Shown here in pieces: positions 32,506-41,229 of a DNA stretch of 64,000 nt. The DNA is taken from contig NZ_CP016076.1 of the NCBI RefSeq assembly GCF_001941625.1, positions 1,922,001-1,986,000 on the forward strand. Reading direction: 5' to 3'. The first letter of the stretch is position 1, and every line of letters begins with the position of its first letter. The notes below the pieces were generated by a model. The model was not told where the DNA came from. It made no database searches and saw only the letters and a program-made list of their open reading frames with translations. The position numbers were made by a program, and so were the translations under genes. Source of the DNA: Actinoalloteichus fjordicus (GTDB lineage Bacteria; Actinomycetota; Actinomycetes; Mycobacteriales; Pseudonocardiaceae).

Positions 32506-35280
32506 ATGGAGTCCGAGTCCGGGAGACGAGAGGTGCCGCAGGCGGCGCCGGGAGCACCTCGACACTGGGCGGCCGACGTCGTGCTCAGCGACGGCGGAAC
32601 CGTGCACCTCCGGCCGCTGGAACCCGAGGACGGACCCCTGCTGGTGGCGCTGCACTCGCGGATGAGCGAGCGGACCCGCTATCTGCGTTACTTCGGCGCC
32701 TACCCCCGGATGCCCGCCTCGGACGTCCGGCGCTTCAGCACGGTCGACCACGACGAGCGAGTCGCGTTCGGCGCCCTGCTCGGCGACGACATCGTCGCCG
32801 TCGGCCGCTACGACCGACTGCCGGGCAGTGCCTCGGCGGAGGTGGCGTTCGTCGTCGAGGACGATCACCAGGGGCGCGGCCTCGGCTCGATCCTGCTGGA
32901 GCATCTGGCCGCCGCCGCGAGGGAGCGCGGCCTGCGCGGCTTCGAGGCCGAGGTCCTCGCGGAGAACGTCCAGATGGTCTCGGTGTTCCGCGAGGCGGGG
33001 TACTTGGTGCGCCGTGAGCTGGCGGAAGGGGTCCTGCACCTGGAGTTCACCATCGATCCGACCGAACGGTCCGTGGCGGTCGTCAGGGCTCGTGAGCAGG
33101 CAGCCGAGGCCCGCAGCGTGCACAACCTGCTGTATCCCAGGTCGGTTGCGGTGATCGGTGCCTCCACCGATCACGCGAAGATCGGTCACGCGGTGCTGAC
33201 GAATCTGCTCGCGGCGGACTTCGCCGGGCCGGTCTATCCGGTCAATCCGGAGCACCGCTCGGTCCGGGGAGTCCGGGCCTACCCGTCCGTGGTGGACATC
33301 CCGGACGAGGTCGATCTCGCGGTGGTGGCGGTGCCCGCCGCGCGGATGGACGAGGTGCTCGACGGCTGCCTGGCCAAGGGCGTGAAGGCGCTCGTGGTGA
33401 TCAGCGCGGGCTTCGGCGAGACCGGGCAGGACGGCCTGGGCGCGGAGCGGCGGCTGGTCCGCGCGGCTCGGGCCCACGGCATGCGTGTGGTCGGCCCGAA
33501 TGCCCTCGGTGTGGTCAACAACGACGTCGGGGTCCGATTGAACGCGACGTTGGCGCCCGGACTGCCCAGGGTGGGGCGGGTCGGCTTCTTCTGTCAATCC
33601 GGCGCGCTGGGCACCGCGATCCTCGCCACGGCCGCAGGGCGGGGGCTGGGCCTGTCGACCTTCGTCTCGGCGGGCAATCGTGCCGACGTGTCGGGCAACG
33701 ACCTGCTCCAGTACTGGCAGACCGACCCGGGCACCGACGTGGTGCTGCTCTATCTCGAGTCCTTCGGCAATCCCCGCAAGTTCGCGCGGCTGGCCCGCAG
33801 ACTCGGCCGAACCAAGCCGATCGTGGCGGTGAAGTCTGGCCGACACTCCGGGCCGCCCGCGTTGGCGGCGACGTCGGTGCCGGTGGACGAGACCAGCGTC
33901 GCAGCCCTGTTCGAGCAGTCGGGGGTGATCCGGGTGGAGACGCTGGCCCAGCTCTTCGACACAGCTCTCGTCCTGTCGAATCAGCCGCTGCCCGCAGGCG
34001 ACCGGGTGGCCGTCGTCGGCAATTCCACCGCGCTCGGCCTGCTCGCCGCCGACGTCGCACTGGCCGAGGGCCTGCAACTCGCGGGCGGCCCGGTGGACGT
34101 CGGCGCCGCCGCCACGCCGGAGCAGTTCGCAGCCGCGGTGCGCGCGGCGATCGGCTCTCCCGAGGTCGACGCACTGGTGGCGGTGTTCGTCCCGCCCATC
34201 GCGGTGCCGGGCAGCGCCTACGCCCGTGCCCTGCGCGAGGTGGTGTCCGAGCCGCCCGGCGGTACGCGCAAGCCCGTCGTCTCGACGTTCCTCGCGGTGG
34301 AGGGCATCCCGGACGAGCTGGCCGTGCTCGGTCCGGACGGCTCGCCGGGTCGAGGCTCGGTGCCGTCGTATCCGAGCCCGGAACGCGCGGTGGCCGCCCT
34401 CGCCAGGGCCGCTCGCCATGCCCGCTGGCGGTCGGCGCCGCAGGGCGAGCCCCGCAGGCAGACAGGCCTCGAGACCGACCGGGCCGCCGCTCTCGTCGAC
34501 GCCTGGCGAACGCAGGCAGGTCCGGAACAGGCCACGGGCGCCGGGCCGCGTTCCGATGCGGCGCCGACCACACCGGTGGCGGCGGGCTCCACCACTCGCC
34601 CCGGTCCCGGCATTGTGACGTTGTCGGACAGCCGGGTGCGCGAGCTGTTGGGCTGCTACGGCATCGAGGTGGTGCCGTTCACCCTGGTCGGGTCGATCGC
34701 GGAGGCGCTGGATGCCGCAGACGAGCTGGGCTTTCCCGTGGCATTGAAGAGCGCCGACCCGCGCCTGCGGCATCGGCCGGACCTGGTCGGCGTTCGGCTC
34801 GGCCTCGGCGGCCGGAGCGCGGTGCGCGCGGCGTATCAGAGCCTGCGGGCGGTGTCCCCGGACTCCGGGGTGTACGTGCAGCGGATGGCACCGGCCGGCG
34901 TGTCCTGTGTGATCGGGTTACAGGACGACCCCTCCTTCGGCACGCTGCTGTCCTTCGGGCTGTCCGGAATCGCGAGCGATCTCCTCGGCGACCTGGTCTA
35001 CCGGGCGGTGCCGCTGACCGACGTGGACGTCGAGTCGGTGATCCGCGAGCCGAAGGCCGCGCCGCTGCTCACGGGATACCGGGGCGGCGAGCCGTCCGAT
35101 CTGGTCGCCCTCGCCGACCTGGTCTCCCGTGTCTCCGCACTCGCCGAGGACGTGCAGTCCGTCCGTGCGCTGTCCCTGGAACCGGTGCTGTCCTCGGCGT
35201 CGGGCGCCTTCGTCGCGGGGGCTCGGATCGTGCTCGGCCCGGAGCCGACCTCGGATCTGGGGCCGCGCCGTCTTCGGTGA
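32506..35280 (+). CDS. Protein lysine acetyltransferase with acyl-CoA synthetase (NDP-forming)-like domains (Pat-type)
   Basis: The 924-residue product has a GNAT domain at the N-terminus (about 20-180: TVHLRPLEPEDGPLLVALHS; acetyl-CoA loop VVEDDHQGRGLGSILLEHLA), then CoA-binding, succinyl-CoA-synthetase-like and ATP-grasp domains (LLYPRSVAVIGASTDHAKIG; FFCQSGALGTAILATAAGRG; C-terminal ELLGCYGIEVVPF). This is the reverse order of the yeast-like enterobacterial Pat, but a usual actinobacterial arrangement. It probably acetylates acyl-CoA synthetases. ATG 32506 follows GGAGGG. It pairs with the upstream AcuC-type deacetylase. Confidence 0.9.
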   Translation: MESESGRREVPQAAPGAPRHWAADVVLSDGGTVHLRPLEPEDGPLLVALHSRMSERTRYLRYFGAYPRMPASDVRRFSTVDHDERVAFGALLGDDIVAVGRYDRLPGSASAEVAFVVEDDHQGRGLGSILLEHLAAAARERGLRGFEAEVLAENVQMVSVFREAGYLVRRELAEGVLHLEFTIDPTERSVAVVRAREQAAEARSVHNLLYPRSVAVIGASTDHAKIGHAVLTNLLAADFAGPVYPVNPEHRSVRGVRAYPSVVDIPDEVDLAVVAVPAARMDEVLDGCLAKGVKALVVISAGFGETGQDGLGAERRLVRAARAHGMRVVGPNALGVVNNDVGVRLNATLAPGLPRVGRVGFFCQSGALGTAILATAAGRGLGLSTFVSAGNRADVSGNDLLQYWQTDPGTDVVLLYLESFGNPRKFARLARRLGRTKPIVAVKSGRHSGPPALAATSVPVDETSVAALFEQSGVIRVETLAQLFDTALVLSNQPLPAGDRVAVVGNSTALGLLAADVALAEGLQLAGGPVDVGAAATPEQFAAAVRAAIGSPEVDALVAVFVPPIAVPGSAYARALREVVSEPPGGTRKPVVSTFLAVEGIPDELAVLGPDGSPGRGSVPSYPSPERAVAALARAARHARWRSAPQGEPRRQTGLETDRAAALVDAWRTQAGPEQATGAGPRSDAAPTTPVAAGSTTRPGPGIVTLSDSRVRELLGCYGIEVVPFTLVGSIAEALDAADELGFPVALKSADPRLRHRPDLVGVRLGLGGRSAVRAAYQSLRAVSPDSGVYVQRMAPAGVSCVIGLQDDPSFGTLLSFGLSGIASDLLGDLVYRAVPLTDVDVESVIREPKAAPLLTGYRGGEPSDLVALADLVSRVSALAEDVQSVRALSLEPVLSSASGAFVAGARIVLGPEPTSDLGPRRLR

Positions 35281-35412
35281 TCTCGCTCGGCCGGGTCGAC
35301 CTGCGATGGGGAGCACACCCGCCAGGCACCGGACTCGGCGACTGCGCGGCAGGCGGGGCCGTACGAGTCGGGCCCGGCGCCGCGTGGCCGCTCCGGCTGC
35401 GGGCCGGTACGG

Positions 35413-35880
35413 CTACGGAGCGGGCACGGTGGGCAGTCTGCCGACGAACGTGGTCAACAGTCGGGCGAAGTCGGCCTGTTCCTGCGGGCTGAAGTCGGCC
35501 ATCGCGGCGGCCAGGACGCTCTGGCGAAACCGATGCGCGACGACAGAAGCCGCCTGCCCTTCGGCCGTGCGCATCAGCACGGTGCGTCGCCCGTCCCGTT
35601 GATCGGCCTCGCGGCGCAGCAGACCGGCCGTGACCAGGTCGGCGACCAGCCTGCTGGCCCTCGGCTGGTCGACGGCCAGCGCCGACGCGACGCCGGTGAC
35701 GCCGATCTGTCGTCCGTCCAGCTCGGCGGCCTCGACGGCATCGAGCACCTCGAAGCCCGCAGTGTTCGTCGGTATGCCGCCCGCACCGCTGCGGCCCGCG
35801 AGCCGCCCGATCATCCGGCGGCTCTGCATTCTTCGGATGATCACCATGGCCCGTTCGACGGCCGCTACCTGCTCGTTCAC
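35413..35880 (-). CDS. MarR family transcriptional regulator
   Basis: The 155-residue product has the MarR winged helix (IGVTGVASALAVDQPRASRL; LVTAGLLRREADQRDGRRTV) with flanking dimerisation helices. Start GTG 35880. It is divergent from a second MarR-like gene, 57 bp away, with a palindrome CAACTAGTTG between, so the two probably share an operator. Confidence 0.92.
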   Translation of the reverse strand: MNEQVAAVERAMVIIRRMQSRRMIGRLAGRSGAGGIPTNTAGFEVLDAVEAAELDGRQIGVTGVASALAVDQPRASRLVADLVTAGLLRREADQRDGRRTVLMRTAEGQAASVVAHRFRQSVLAAAMADFSPQEQADFARLLTTFVGRLPTVPAP

Positions 35881-35904
35881 CGGCCCCCATCACATATCAT
35901 CGTG

Positions 35905-35926
35905 CAACTAGTTGTCAGATTACAAT
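35905..35926. promoter_or_regulatory. MarR-type operator and -10 element
   Basis: Perfect palindrome CAACTAGTTG (35905-35914) is followed by TACAAT (35921-35926), a near-consensus -10 for the rightward gene. The palindrome would sit between -35 and -10, so binding would block the promoter, and it also lies 25 bp from the leftward start. Confidence 0.7.
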
Positions 35927-35937
35927 AAAAGGGGACC

Positions 35938-36366
35938 GTGATGGACGAGGCACGAACGCCGATCGGCTTCTGGCTCAAACACCTGGATCAGCTCATCGAG
36001 GCCGGGCTGGATGACGCGCTGGCGACGGCGAACGTGACTCGGCGTCAGTGGCAGGTGCTCTCCACCCTGCGGGCCAGGCCGAGGGAAACGGCGGAACTGC
36101 TGGTCGAACTGCGGCCCTTCGCCACCGTCGTCGAGGCCCATGACCTCCTCGACGACTTGACCGACCGCGGCTGGATCGCCGACGAGGCGGACCGCTGGAC
36201 GATCACCGCCGACGGCGTCGCCGTCTGGAGCGCGGCTGCCGAACACGCCCATGAGTTCCGACGCGTGTCCTCCTCGGGAGTGACCGAGGAGGACTACCGG
36301 ACGACGCTGCGAGTGCTGCGCCGGATGGCGGGGAACATCGCCGGGCGCGACGTCTCGTCGTCGTGA
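35938..36366 (+). CDS. MarR-like winged-helix regulator
   Basis: The 142-residue product has a winged helix-turn-helix (RRQWQVLSTLRARPRETAEL ... LTDRGWIADEADRWTITADG) and terminal helices that match MarR architecture. It may start at GTG 35938 or ATG 35941; AAAGGGGA lies upstream. It is probably autoregulated with the divergent MarR gene. No effector or efflux gene is next to it. Confidence 0.85.
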   Translation: MMDEARTPIGFWLKHLDQLIEAGLDDALATANVTRRQWQVLSTLRARPRETAELLVELRPFATVVEAHDLLDDLTDRGWIADEADRWTITADGVAVWSAAAEHAHEFRRVSSSGVTEEDYRTTLRVLRRMAGNIAGRDVSSS

Positions 36367-36407
36367 CGCCAGGCCTCGGCGCCCCTTCCATCTCAGACGA
36401 GACCGGG

Positions 36408-36429
36408 ACCGATCCGACAGCGGATCGGT
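36408..36429. terminator. Bidirectional terminator hairpin
   Basis: ACCGATCCG (36408-36416) and its perfect complement (36421-36429) enclose ACAG, between the convergent regulator and histidine kinase genes. Confidence 0.7.
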
Positions 36430-36448
36430 ACAGGCAGACTCGTGGTGA

Positions 36449-37753
36449 TCAGTCGGTCGGCGGCCCCAGGTCGAGGGTGATCTGAGCGCCGCCCCAGGCC
36501 GAGACTCCGAGGCTCAGCGTCCCGCCGGAGGCCGAGGCGGTACGTCGAGCGATGTCCAGACCTAGTCCGGTGGAGCCCGCACCGCTGGCGCCGCGTCGCA
36601 GCGGGCCGGTGTCGCCGTTCGTCGACTCGGCGAAGCCCGGCCCGGCATCGGCGACGACGAGCCGGGCACCGCCGGTGGGCCAGGCGAGCAGCCGGACCGC
36701 GATGGCGCTGCCGTCGGGGGTGTGTGCGAAGACGTTGCCCAGCAGTGCGTCGACGCAGGCAGCCAGGTCTGCCTCGATGAGGCGGACCGGCACTGGTCCC
36801 AGGGCCAGATCCAGTTCCACCGGCCGCTCGGTGTCCTCGGCGAGGACGGACCAGAACTGCACGCGATCCCGTACCACTGCCGCGGCGTCGCAGGAGGTCG
36901 GCAGCGGATGGACTCCCGTCTCGACGGCTCGCCTCCTGGCGTCGCCGATGATCTCGCTGACCGCGCGCTCCAGTTCGGCCACCGATGCGCTGATCCGCCG
37001 GGCCTCCGCCGGATCGTTCAGCCCTTCGGCTTCCAGCTTCATCGAGGTCAGCGGGGTGCGTAGCCGATGAGAGAGATCCGCGACGGTCTCCCGCTCCTCT
37101 CGTAGCAGCTCCTTGATCCGGCTCGCGAGATGGTTGAGCCCGCCCGCCACCTCGCGCAACTCCTGCGGGCCTTCCGGCGTGGCCCGTGCGTCCATCTCAC
37201 CGGCCGCGAGCCGGTGGGAGACGTCGGCGAGCCTGCGGGTCGGACGGACCAGGGAGTGGGCCATCCGGTCGGAGACCAGCACGCTGACCGCCATCAGCGC
37301 GACGCCGAGCAGGAGCAGGATCAACCAGGACCGGGTGACTCCTCGGCCCATCTCCTCGGTCGTCACCAGCGTGCGGATCACCGCGGTGCGGCCGTCCGCG
37401 TCGACGGTGGCGAAGAGGATCTCTCGCCCCTCGGGGGTCTCGGCCGACAGGCTCTGGCCCAACATGGCCAGCTCGACCGCATCCGTGGGTGCCGCCTGTT
37501 CGCCGACGACCGTGCCGTCGGGTAGGAACACGCTGACCGGCCGGTCCGCCAGGCCGTTGGTTCGCATCCCCCGGTCCAGCGATTCGGCATCGCTGTTGGC
37601 CACCACCCAGATCAACGACTGCGCCTCCACCGTCGCCGCGTGCACCGCGCGGTCCTCGGCGAAGGTGCGGATCAACAGTGCGAGCGGGATCAGGAATGCC
37701 ACCAGGACGAGTGAGGTGGTGGTCCCCACCAGGATCGCCAGTCGACGTCTCAT
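36449..37753 (-). CDS. Two-component sensor histidine kinase
   Basis: The 434-residue product has two membrane helices (about 7-30 and 143-163) around an external sensor of about 110 residues, a HAMP segment, HisKA with the phospho-accepting His in ADLSHRLRTPLTS, and HATPase with VFAHTPDG (N box) and DAGPGF plus GSTGLGLDIARR (G boxes). It starts 10 bp after the response-regulator stop. The ligand is unknown. The likely target is the divergent membrane-protein gene at 38653 (see the repeated 28-bp motif). Confidence 0.93.
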   Translation of the reverse strand: MRRRLAILVGTTTSLVLVAFLIPLALLIRTFAEDRAVHAATVEAQSLIWVVANSDAESLDRGMRTNGLADRPVSVFLPDGTVVGEQAAPTDAVELAMLGQSLSAETPEGREILFATVDADGRTAVIRTLVTTEEMGRGVTRSWLILLLLGVALMAVSVLVSDRMAHSLVRPTRRLADVSHRLAAGEMDARATPEGPQELREVAGGLNHLASRIKELLREERETVADLSHRLRTPLTSMKLEAEGLNDPAEARRISASVAELERAVSEIIGDARRRAVETGVHPLPTSCDAAAVVRDRVQFWSVLAEDTERPVELDLALGPVPVRLIEADLAACVDALLGNVFAHTPDGSAIAVRLLAWPTGGARLVVADAGPGFAESTNGDTGPLRRGASGAGSTGLGLDIARRTASASGGTLSLGVSAWGGAQITLDLGPPTD

Positions 37754-37763
37754 CGGGGTCTCC

Positions 37764-38447
37764 TCATCCCTGCGGGGCGGCGAGTTTCACGCCGACCCCG
37801 CGCACGGTGTGCAGATAACGCGCGTTCTGGGCTGTCTCGCCGAGTTTCCGGCGCAGCCAGGACAGGTGGACGTCCACCGTCTTGTCCGCTCCGCCGTAGG
37901 GCACCTGCCAGACCTCGGTCAGCAGCTCGCGCTTGCTGACCACCTCGCCCGCGCGGGTCGCCAGGTAGTGCAGCAGGTCGAACTCGCGCGGGGTCAGCTC
38001 CAGTCGTCTCCCGTCGAGTTCGACCTCCCTGGCCCTGGCATTGACCCGCAGGCCGCCGACGGTCACCGTCGGGTCCTCGTCCTCTTCGCTGCCCCTGCGC
38101 AGCACGGCCCGGACGCGCGCGTCGAGCTGACCTGCCCCGAAGGGCTTGGTGAGGTAGTCGTCGGCTCCCGCATCGAGTGCGGCGATGATCTCGGTCTCGT
38201 CGTCGCGGGCCGTGGCCACGATCACCGGGACCCGGCTGACCGCCCGCAGCATCCGCAGCATCTCGCGACCGTCCATGTCCGGCAGCCCCAGGTCGAGCAC
38301 GACGAGGTCGGGGCGATCGGCGACGGCCTGCGACAGGCCGTCCATCGCGGTCCTGGCCGAGGCCACGGCATGTCCGCGCTCGGTCAACGCACGCGTCAGC
38401 GCGGTGCGAATCGTCGCGTCGTCCTCGATCAGCAGTAGATGAGCCAC
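37764..38447 (-). CDS. OmpR/PhoB family response regulator
   Basis: The 227-residue product has a receiver domain (LLLIEDD acidic pocket, phospho-acceptor Asp in VVLDLGLPDMDG, TKPF Lys) and a C-terminal winged helix (LTPREFDLLHYLATRAGEVV; VDVHLSWLRRKL; TVRGVGVKL). It forms an operon with the kinase downstream. A 28-bp motif repeated upstream of it (38498) and of the divergent gene (38603) is a good candidate binding site. Confidence 0.95.
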   Translation of the reverse strand: MAHLLLIEDDATIRTALTRALTERGHAVASARTAMDGLSQAVADRPDLVVLDLGLPDMDGREMLRMLRAVSRVPVIVATARDDETEIIAALDAGADDYLTKPFGAGQLDARVRAVLRRGSEEDEDPTVTVGGLRVNARAREVELDGRRLELTPREFDLLHYLATRAGEVVSKRELLTEVWQVPYGGADKTVDVHLSWLRRKLGETAQNARYLHTVRGVGVKLAAPQG

Positions 38448-38497
38448 CCGGGAACGCTAACCGAGGATCTCGGCTCCGCGGACGGCCCGGACAAGCC

Positions 38498-38525
38498 CTA
38501 AGCCCGCCTTAGCCGCGTGTTAACC
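38498..38525. promoter_or_regulatory. Repeated regulatory motif, copy 1
   Basis: CTAAGCCCGCCTTAG (38498-38512, itself a 5-bp inverted repeat) runs into N7 then TTAACC. It matches copy 2 at 38603 at 21 of 28 positions. It lies 51 bp upstream of the response-regulator start, with half-sites at about one helical turn. Confidence 0.6.
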
Positions 38526-38602
38526 CTCGACGATCACGGCCGCGTCGATCGCCGATCGAATCGGCTGACGCCGGGCGGAGACGAGTCGAGCCGAGGAGAG
38601 CG

Positions 38603-38630
38603 CTAGGCAGGCCTTAGTGTCGTCTTAACC
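38603..38630. promoter_or_regulatory. Repeated regulatory motif, copy 2
   Basis: CTAGGCAGGCCTTAG, N7, TTAACC has the same order and spacing as copy 1, in the same orientation. It ends 22 bp before the start of the divergent membrane-protein gene. Confidence 0.6.
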
Positions 38631-38652
38631 ATCTCCGAGCCAAGGTGACGAC

Positions 38653-39201
38653 ATGACCGAGGAGCGACCCGCACAGGGCAGGACGGCGTTGGGCATCGTG
38701 GGCTGGACGGTGGCCGCAGTGGTGGCGACCGGAGTCGGCGTCGCCGCCCTGAGCGCCATCGGCGCGGGAATCACCGAGTCGGTGATTCGTCCGCTGAGCC
38801 AGTCCGAGGTCCAGGGGCGACTCGCTGCGGCGGCTGCCGCCGGAAACGCCGACGATCCTGGGGGGCCCGGCGCGCCGCCCGCGACGTCCGACGGTCCGTC
38901 GGAGTCGCCGTCGCCGCCGAGCGAGCCGACGTCGCCTGCCGAGGACGTCTCGCCGCCCAGCCCGGAGCTGATCGAGACCGACGGCGGCATGGTGACCGCT
39001 CGGTGCGGGGACGCCGACGACGTGCTGCTGGTGACGCAGACTCCCGCGCAGGGATTCTCGGTCGACATCGAGCGGGAGGACGATGACGATGAGCCTGTGG
39101 GCGCCGTCACGGTGCAGTTTGAGTCCGAGGAGCTCGACGTCGAGGTGCTGTTGAGCTGTTCCGGCGGGGTGCTCTCGCACCGGACGTCCATCGACGACTG
39201 A
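38653..39201 (+). CDS. Single-pass membrane protein with acidic external domain, unknown
   Basis: The 182-residue product has a short cytoplasmic N-terminus, one membrane helix (GIVGWTVAAVVATGVGVAAL), a Pro/Ser/Gly/Glu-rich linker, and a small external domain with two Cys (VTARCGDADDVLLVTQTPAQ; VEVLLSCSGGVLSH) that could form a disulfide. ATG 38653 follows AAGGTGACG. It is divergent from a two-component operon and shares its repeated motif, so it is probably that system's regulon member. No family was recognised. Confidence 0.75.
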   Translation: MTEERPAQGRTALGIVGWTVAAVVATGVGVAALSAIGAGITESVIRPLSQSEVQGRLAAAAAAGNADDPGGPGAPPATSDGPSESPSPPSEPTSPAEDVSPPSPELIETDGGMVTARCGDADDVLLVTQTPAQGFSVDIEREDDDDEPVGAVTVQFESEELDVEVLLSCSGGVLSHRTSIDD

Positions 39202-39211
39202 GCACGGGCAG

Positions 39212-39238
39212 GCGGCCGGGGCACCCTGCCCCGGCCGC
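39212..39238. terminator. Bidirectional terminator hairpin
   Basis: GCGGCCGGGGCA (39212-39223) and its perfect complement (39227-39238) around CCC, between the convergent membrane-protein and gluconate-permease genes. Confidence 0.85.
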
Positions 39239-39265
39239 GCCGCCGCGCCGACCTCGATGCTCCGG

Positions 39266-40687
39266 CTAGACCACCAGATCCAGCAGCAGCAGACAGACCA
39301 GGGCGAAGACCGAGATGATGGTCTCCATCACCGACCAGGTTTTGATCGTCTGCCCGACGGTCATCCCGAAGTACTCCTTGACCATCCAGAACCCGGTGTC
39401 GTTGACGTGCGAGAAGAACAACGAGCCCGCGCCGATCGCCAGCGCGAGCAGCGCGCCCTGCGCCGGGTCCAGGCCTGCGGCCAACGGCGCGACGATCCCG
39501 GCCGCCGAGATGGTCGCCACCGTCGCCGAACCGGTGGCCAGGCGGATTCCCACCGCGATGAGCCAGCCGAGCATGAGCGGCGAGAGTGCGGCGTCCTGGC
39601 CATATCGGGTGATGATGTCGGCGACTCCGGACTGCACCAGGGTCTCCTTGAAACCGCCGCCTGCGCCGGTGATGAGCAGGATGCCCGCGATCGGTCCCAG
39701 CGAGGCACCGAAGACATCGGTGATTCGTTCCCGACCGAAGCCCGCGCCCCGACCCAGGGTGAACATCGCCACCAGGGTCGCCACGAGCAGCGCGACCAGC
39801 GGGGTGCCGAGGAAGTCCAGCCCGGTACGGACGGTGCTGCCCTCCGTCAGCCAGATCTCTCCGATGGCCTTGCCCAGCATCAGCACCACCGGCAGCAGCA
39901 CCGTGATCAGCGTCGCGGTGAAGCCGGGCCTGCGGGCCGGTGCCTCGCCGTCGGCCGTGTCGGTGGCCGAGCGGGGCAGCAGATGGGCAGGCGGGCTCAC
40001 CTGAACCCAGCGGGCGGCGTAGCGGGCGAACAGCGGTCCCGCGACGGCCACCGTTGGCAGCGAGACCAAGAGCCCGAATCCCAGGGTCAGCCCCAGATCC
40101 ACTTCCAGGCTGTCGATGGCGATCAGCGGGCCCGGATGCGGCGGGACCAGTCCGTGCAGCACGGACAGGCCTGCCAGCGCGGAGATGCCGATCAGCATCA
40201 GGGGCTGCCCGCTGCGCTGCGCGGACAGCAGGACCACCGGGATCAGCAGCACGACGCCGACCTCGAAGAACATCGGCAGTCCGATGATCACCGCGACCAG
40301 CGCGATCGCCCAGGGCAGGGCACGTGCTCCGGTCCGGCCGAGGATGGTGTCCACGATCCGGTCCGCGCCGCCGGAGTCGGCGAGGAGTCTGCCCAGCATC
40401 GCGCCGAGGGCGATCAGCGCTCCGACGCCGCCGATCGTGCTGCCCAGCCCCGCGCTGAACGTCTCGACGATCTCGGCGACGGGCATGGCGGCGATGAATC
40501 CGAGCGCGCCTGCGCCCAGGGTCAGCGCCAGGAACGGATGGACCTTGAGCCAGGTGATCAAGACGACGATCACCGCGATCCCGACGAGGGCCGCGGTGAC
40601 CAGCCGGGTGTCGTGCCCGGTCCACGGGCCGCCGCCCTGCGCTAAGAGATCGGCGTGTGCCGTCAAGGCGTTCACTGCCGGATTCAT
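39266..40687 (-). CDS. gntP: Gluconate:H+ symporter (GntP family)
   Basis: The 473-residue membrane protein has about twelve hydrophobic segments with GntP-family sequence (FSAGLGSTIGGVGALIALGA, MLGRLLADSGGADRI; LVPPHPGPLIA; FSHVNDTGFWMVKEYFGMTV). It imports gluconate or related aldonates. Start ATG 40687 overlaps the gluconokinase stop by 4 bp, so uptake and phosphorylation are coupled. Confidence 0.95.
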   Translation of the reverse strand: MNPAVNALTAHADLLAQGGGPWTGHDTRLVTAALVGIAVIVVLITWLKVHPFLALTLGAGALGFIAAMPVAEIVETFSAGLGSTIGGVGALIALGAMLGRLLADSGGADRIVDTILGRTGARALPWAIALVAVIIGLPMFFEVGVVLLIPVVLLSAQRSGQPLMLIGISALAGLSVLHGLVPPHPGPLIAIDSLEVDLGLTLGFGLLVSLPTVAVAGPLFARYAARWVQVSPPAHLLPRSATDTADGEAPARRPGFTATLITVLLPVVLMLGKAIGEIWLTEGSTVRTGLDFLGTPLVALLVATLVAMFTLGRGAGFGRERITDVFGASLGPIAGILLITGAGGGFKETLVQSGVADIITRYGQDAALSPLMLGWLIAVGIRLATGSATVATISAAGIVAPLAAGLDPAQGALLALAIGAGSLFFSHVNDTGFWMVKEYFGMTVGQTIKTWSVMETIISVFALVCLLLLDLVV

Positions 40688-41229
40688 GTCAGATCGGCCT
40701 CCCTACGTCCTGCGGCCTTCAGCGCCGCGAGGGAACGGTCGACGATCACCTCGGCATCCTCGGAGACGTCCGCGGTGTAGCCCACTTCGTCGGACTCCAG
40801 CGGTTCGAGGTCGGCGAACTGGGAGTCCAGCAGCGAGGCGGGCATGAAGTGGCCGGTGCGGCCGGCCAGTCGATCGGAGATCACCTCGCGGCTGCCTGCC
40901 AGATGCAGGAACCACACGCCGTCGTTGCCGGTCCGCAGCAGGTCACGGTAGGAGCGCTTCAAGGCAGAGCAGGTCACGACCCCGCTGACGTCTGCCCGTT
41001 CCTGCTCGCTGATCCACGCGGCGATGGACCGCAGCCACGGCAGCCGGTCCTCGTCGTTCAGCGGGACGCCGGACTCCATCTTCGCGATGTTCTCCGGCGG
41101 ATGGAACTCGTCTGCCTCCGAGTAGGTCACTCCGAGACGTTCGGCAAGAGATCGAGCGATCGTGGTCTTGCCGGAACCGGACACGCCCATGACCACCACG
41201 ATGGTCGAGGACCGCTCCCTTGCGGACAT
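40684..41229 (-). CDS. gntK: Gluconokinase
   Basis: The 181-residue P-loop kinase (GVSGSGKTT at about 15-23; LGVTYSEADEFHPPENIAKM; GVVTCSALKRSYRDLLR; GHFMPASLLDSQFADLEPL) phosphorylates gluconate to 6-phosphogluconate for the pentose phosphate pathway. It is the first gene of the gntK-gntP pair. No dedicated GntR-type regulator is adjacent. Confidence 0.95.
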   Translation of the reverse strand: MSARERSSTIVVVMGVSGSGKTTIARSLAERLGVTYSEADEFHPPENIAKMESGVPLNDEDRLPWLRSIAAWISEQERADVSGVVTCSALKRSYRDLLRTGNDGVWFLHLAGSREVISDRLAGRTGHFMPASLLDSQFADLEPLESDEVGYTADVSEDAEVIVDRSLAALKAAGRREADLT

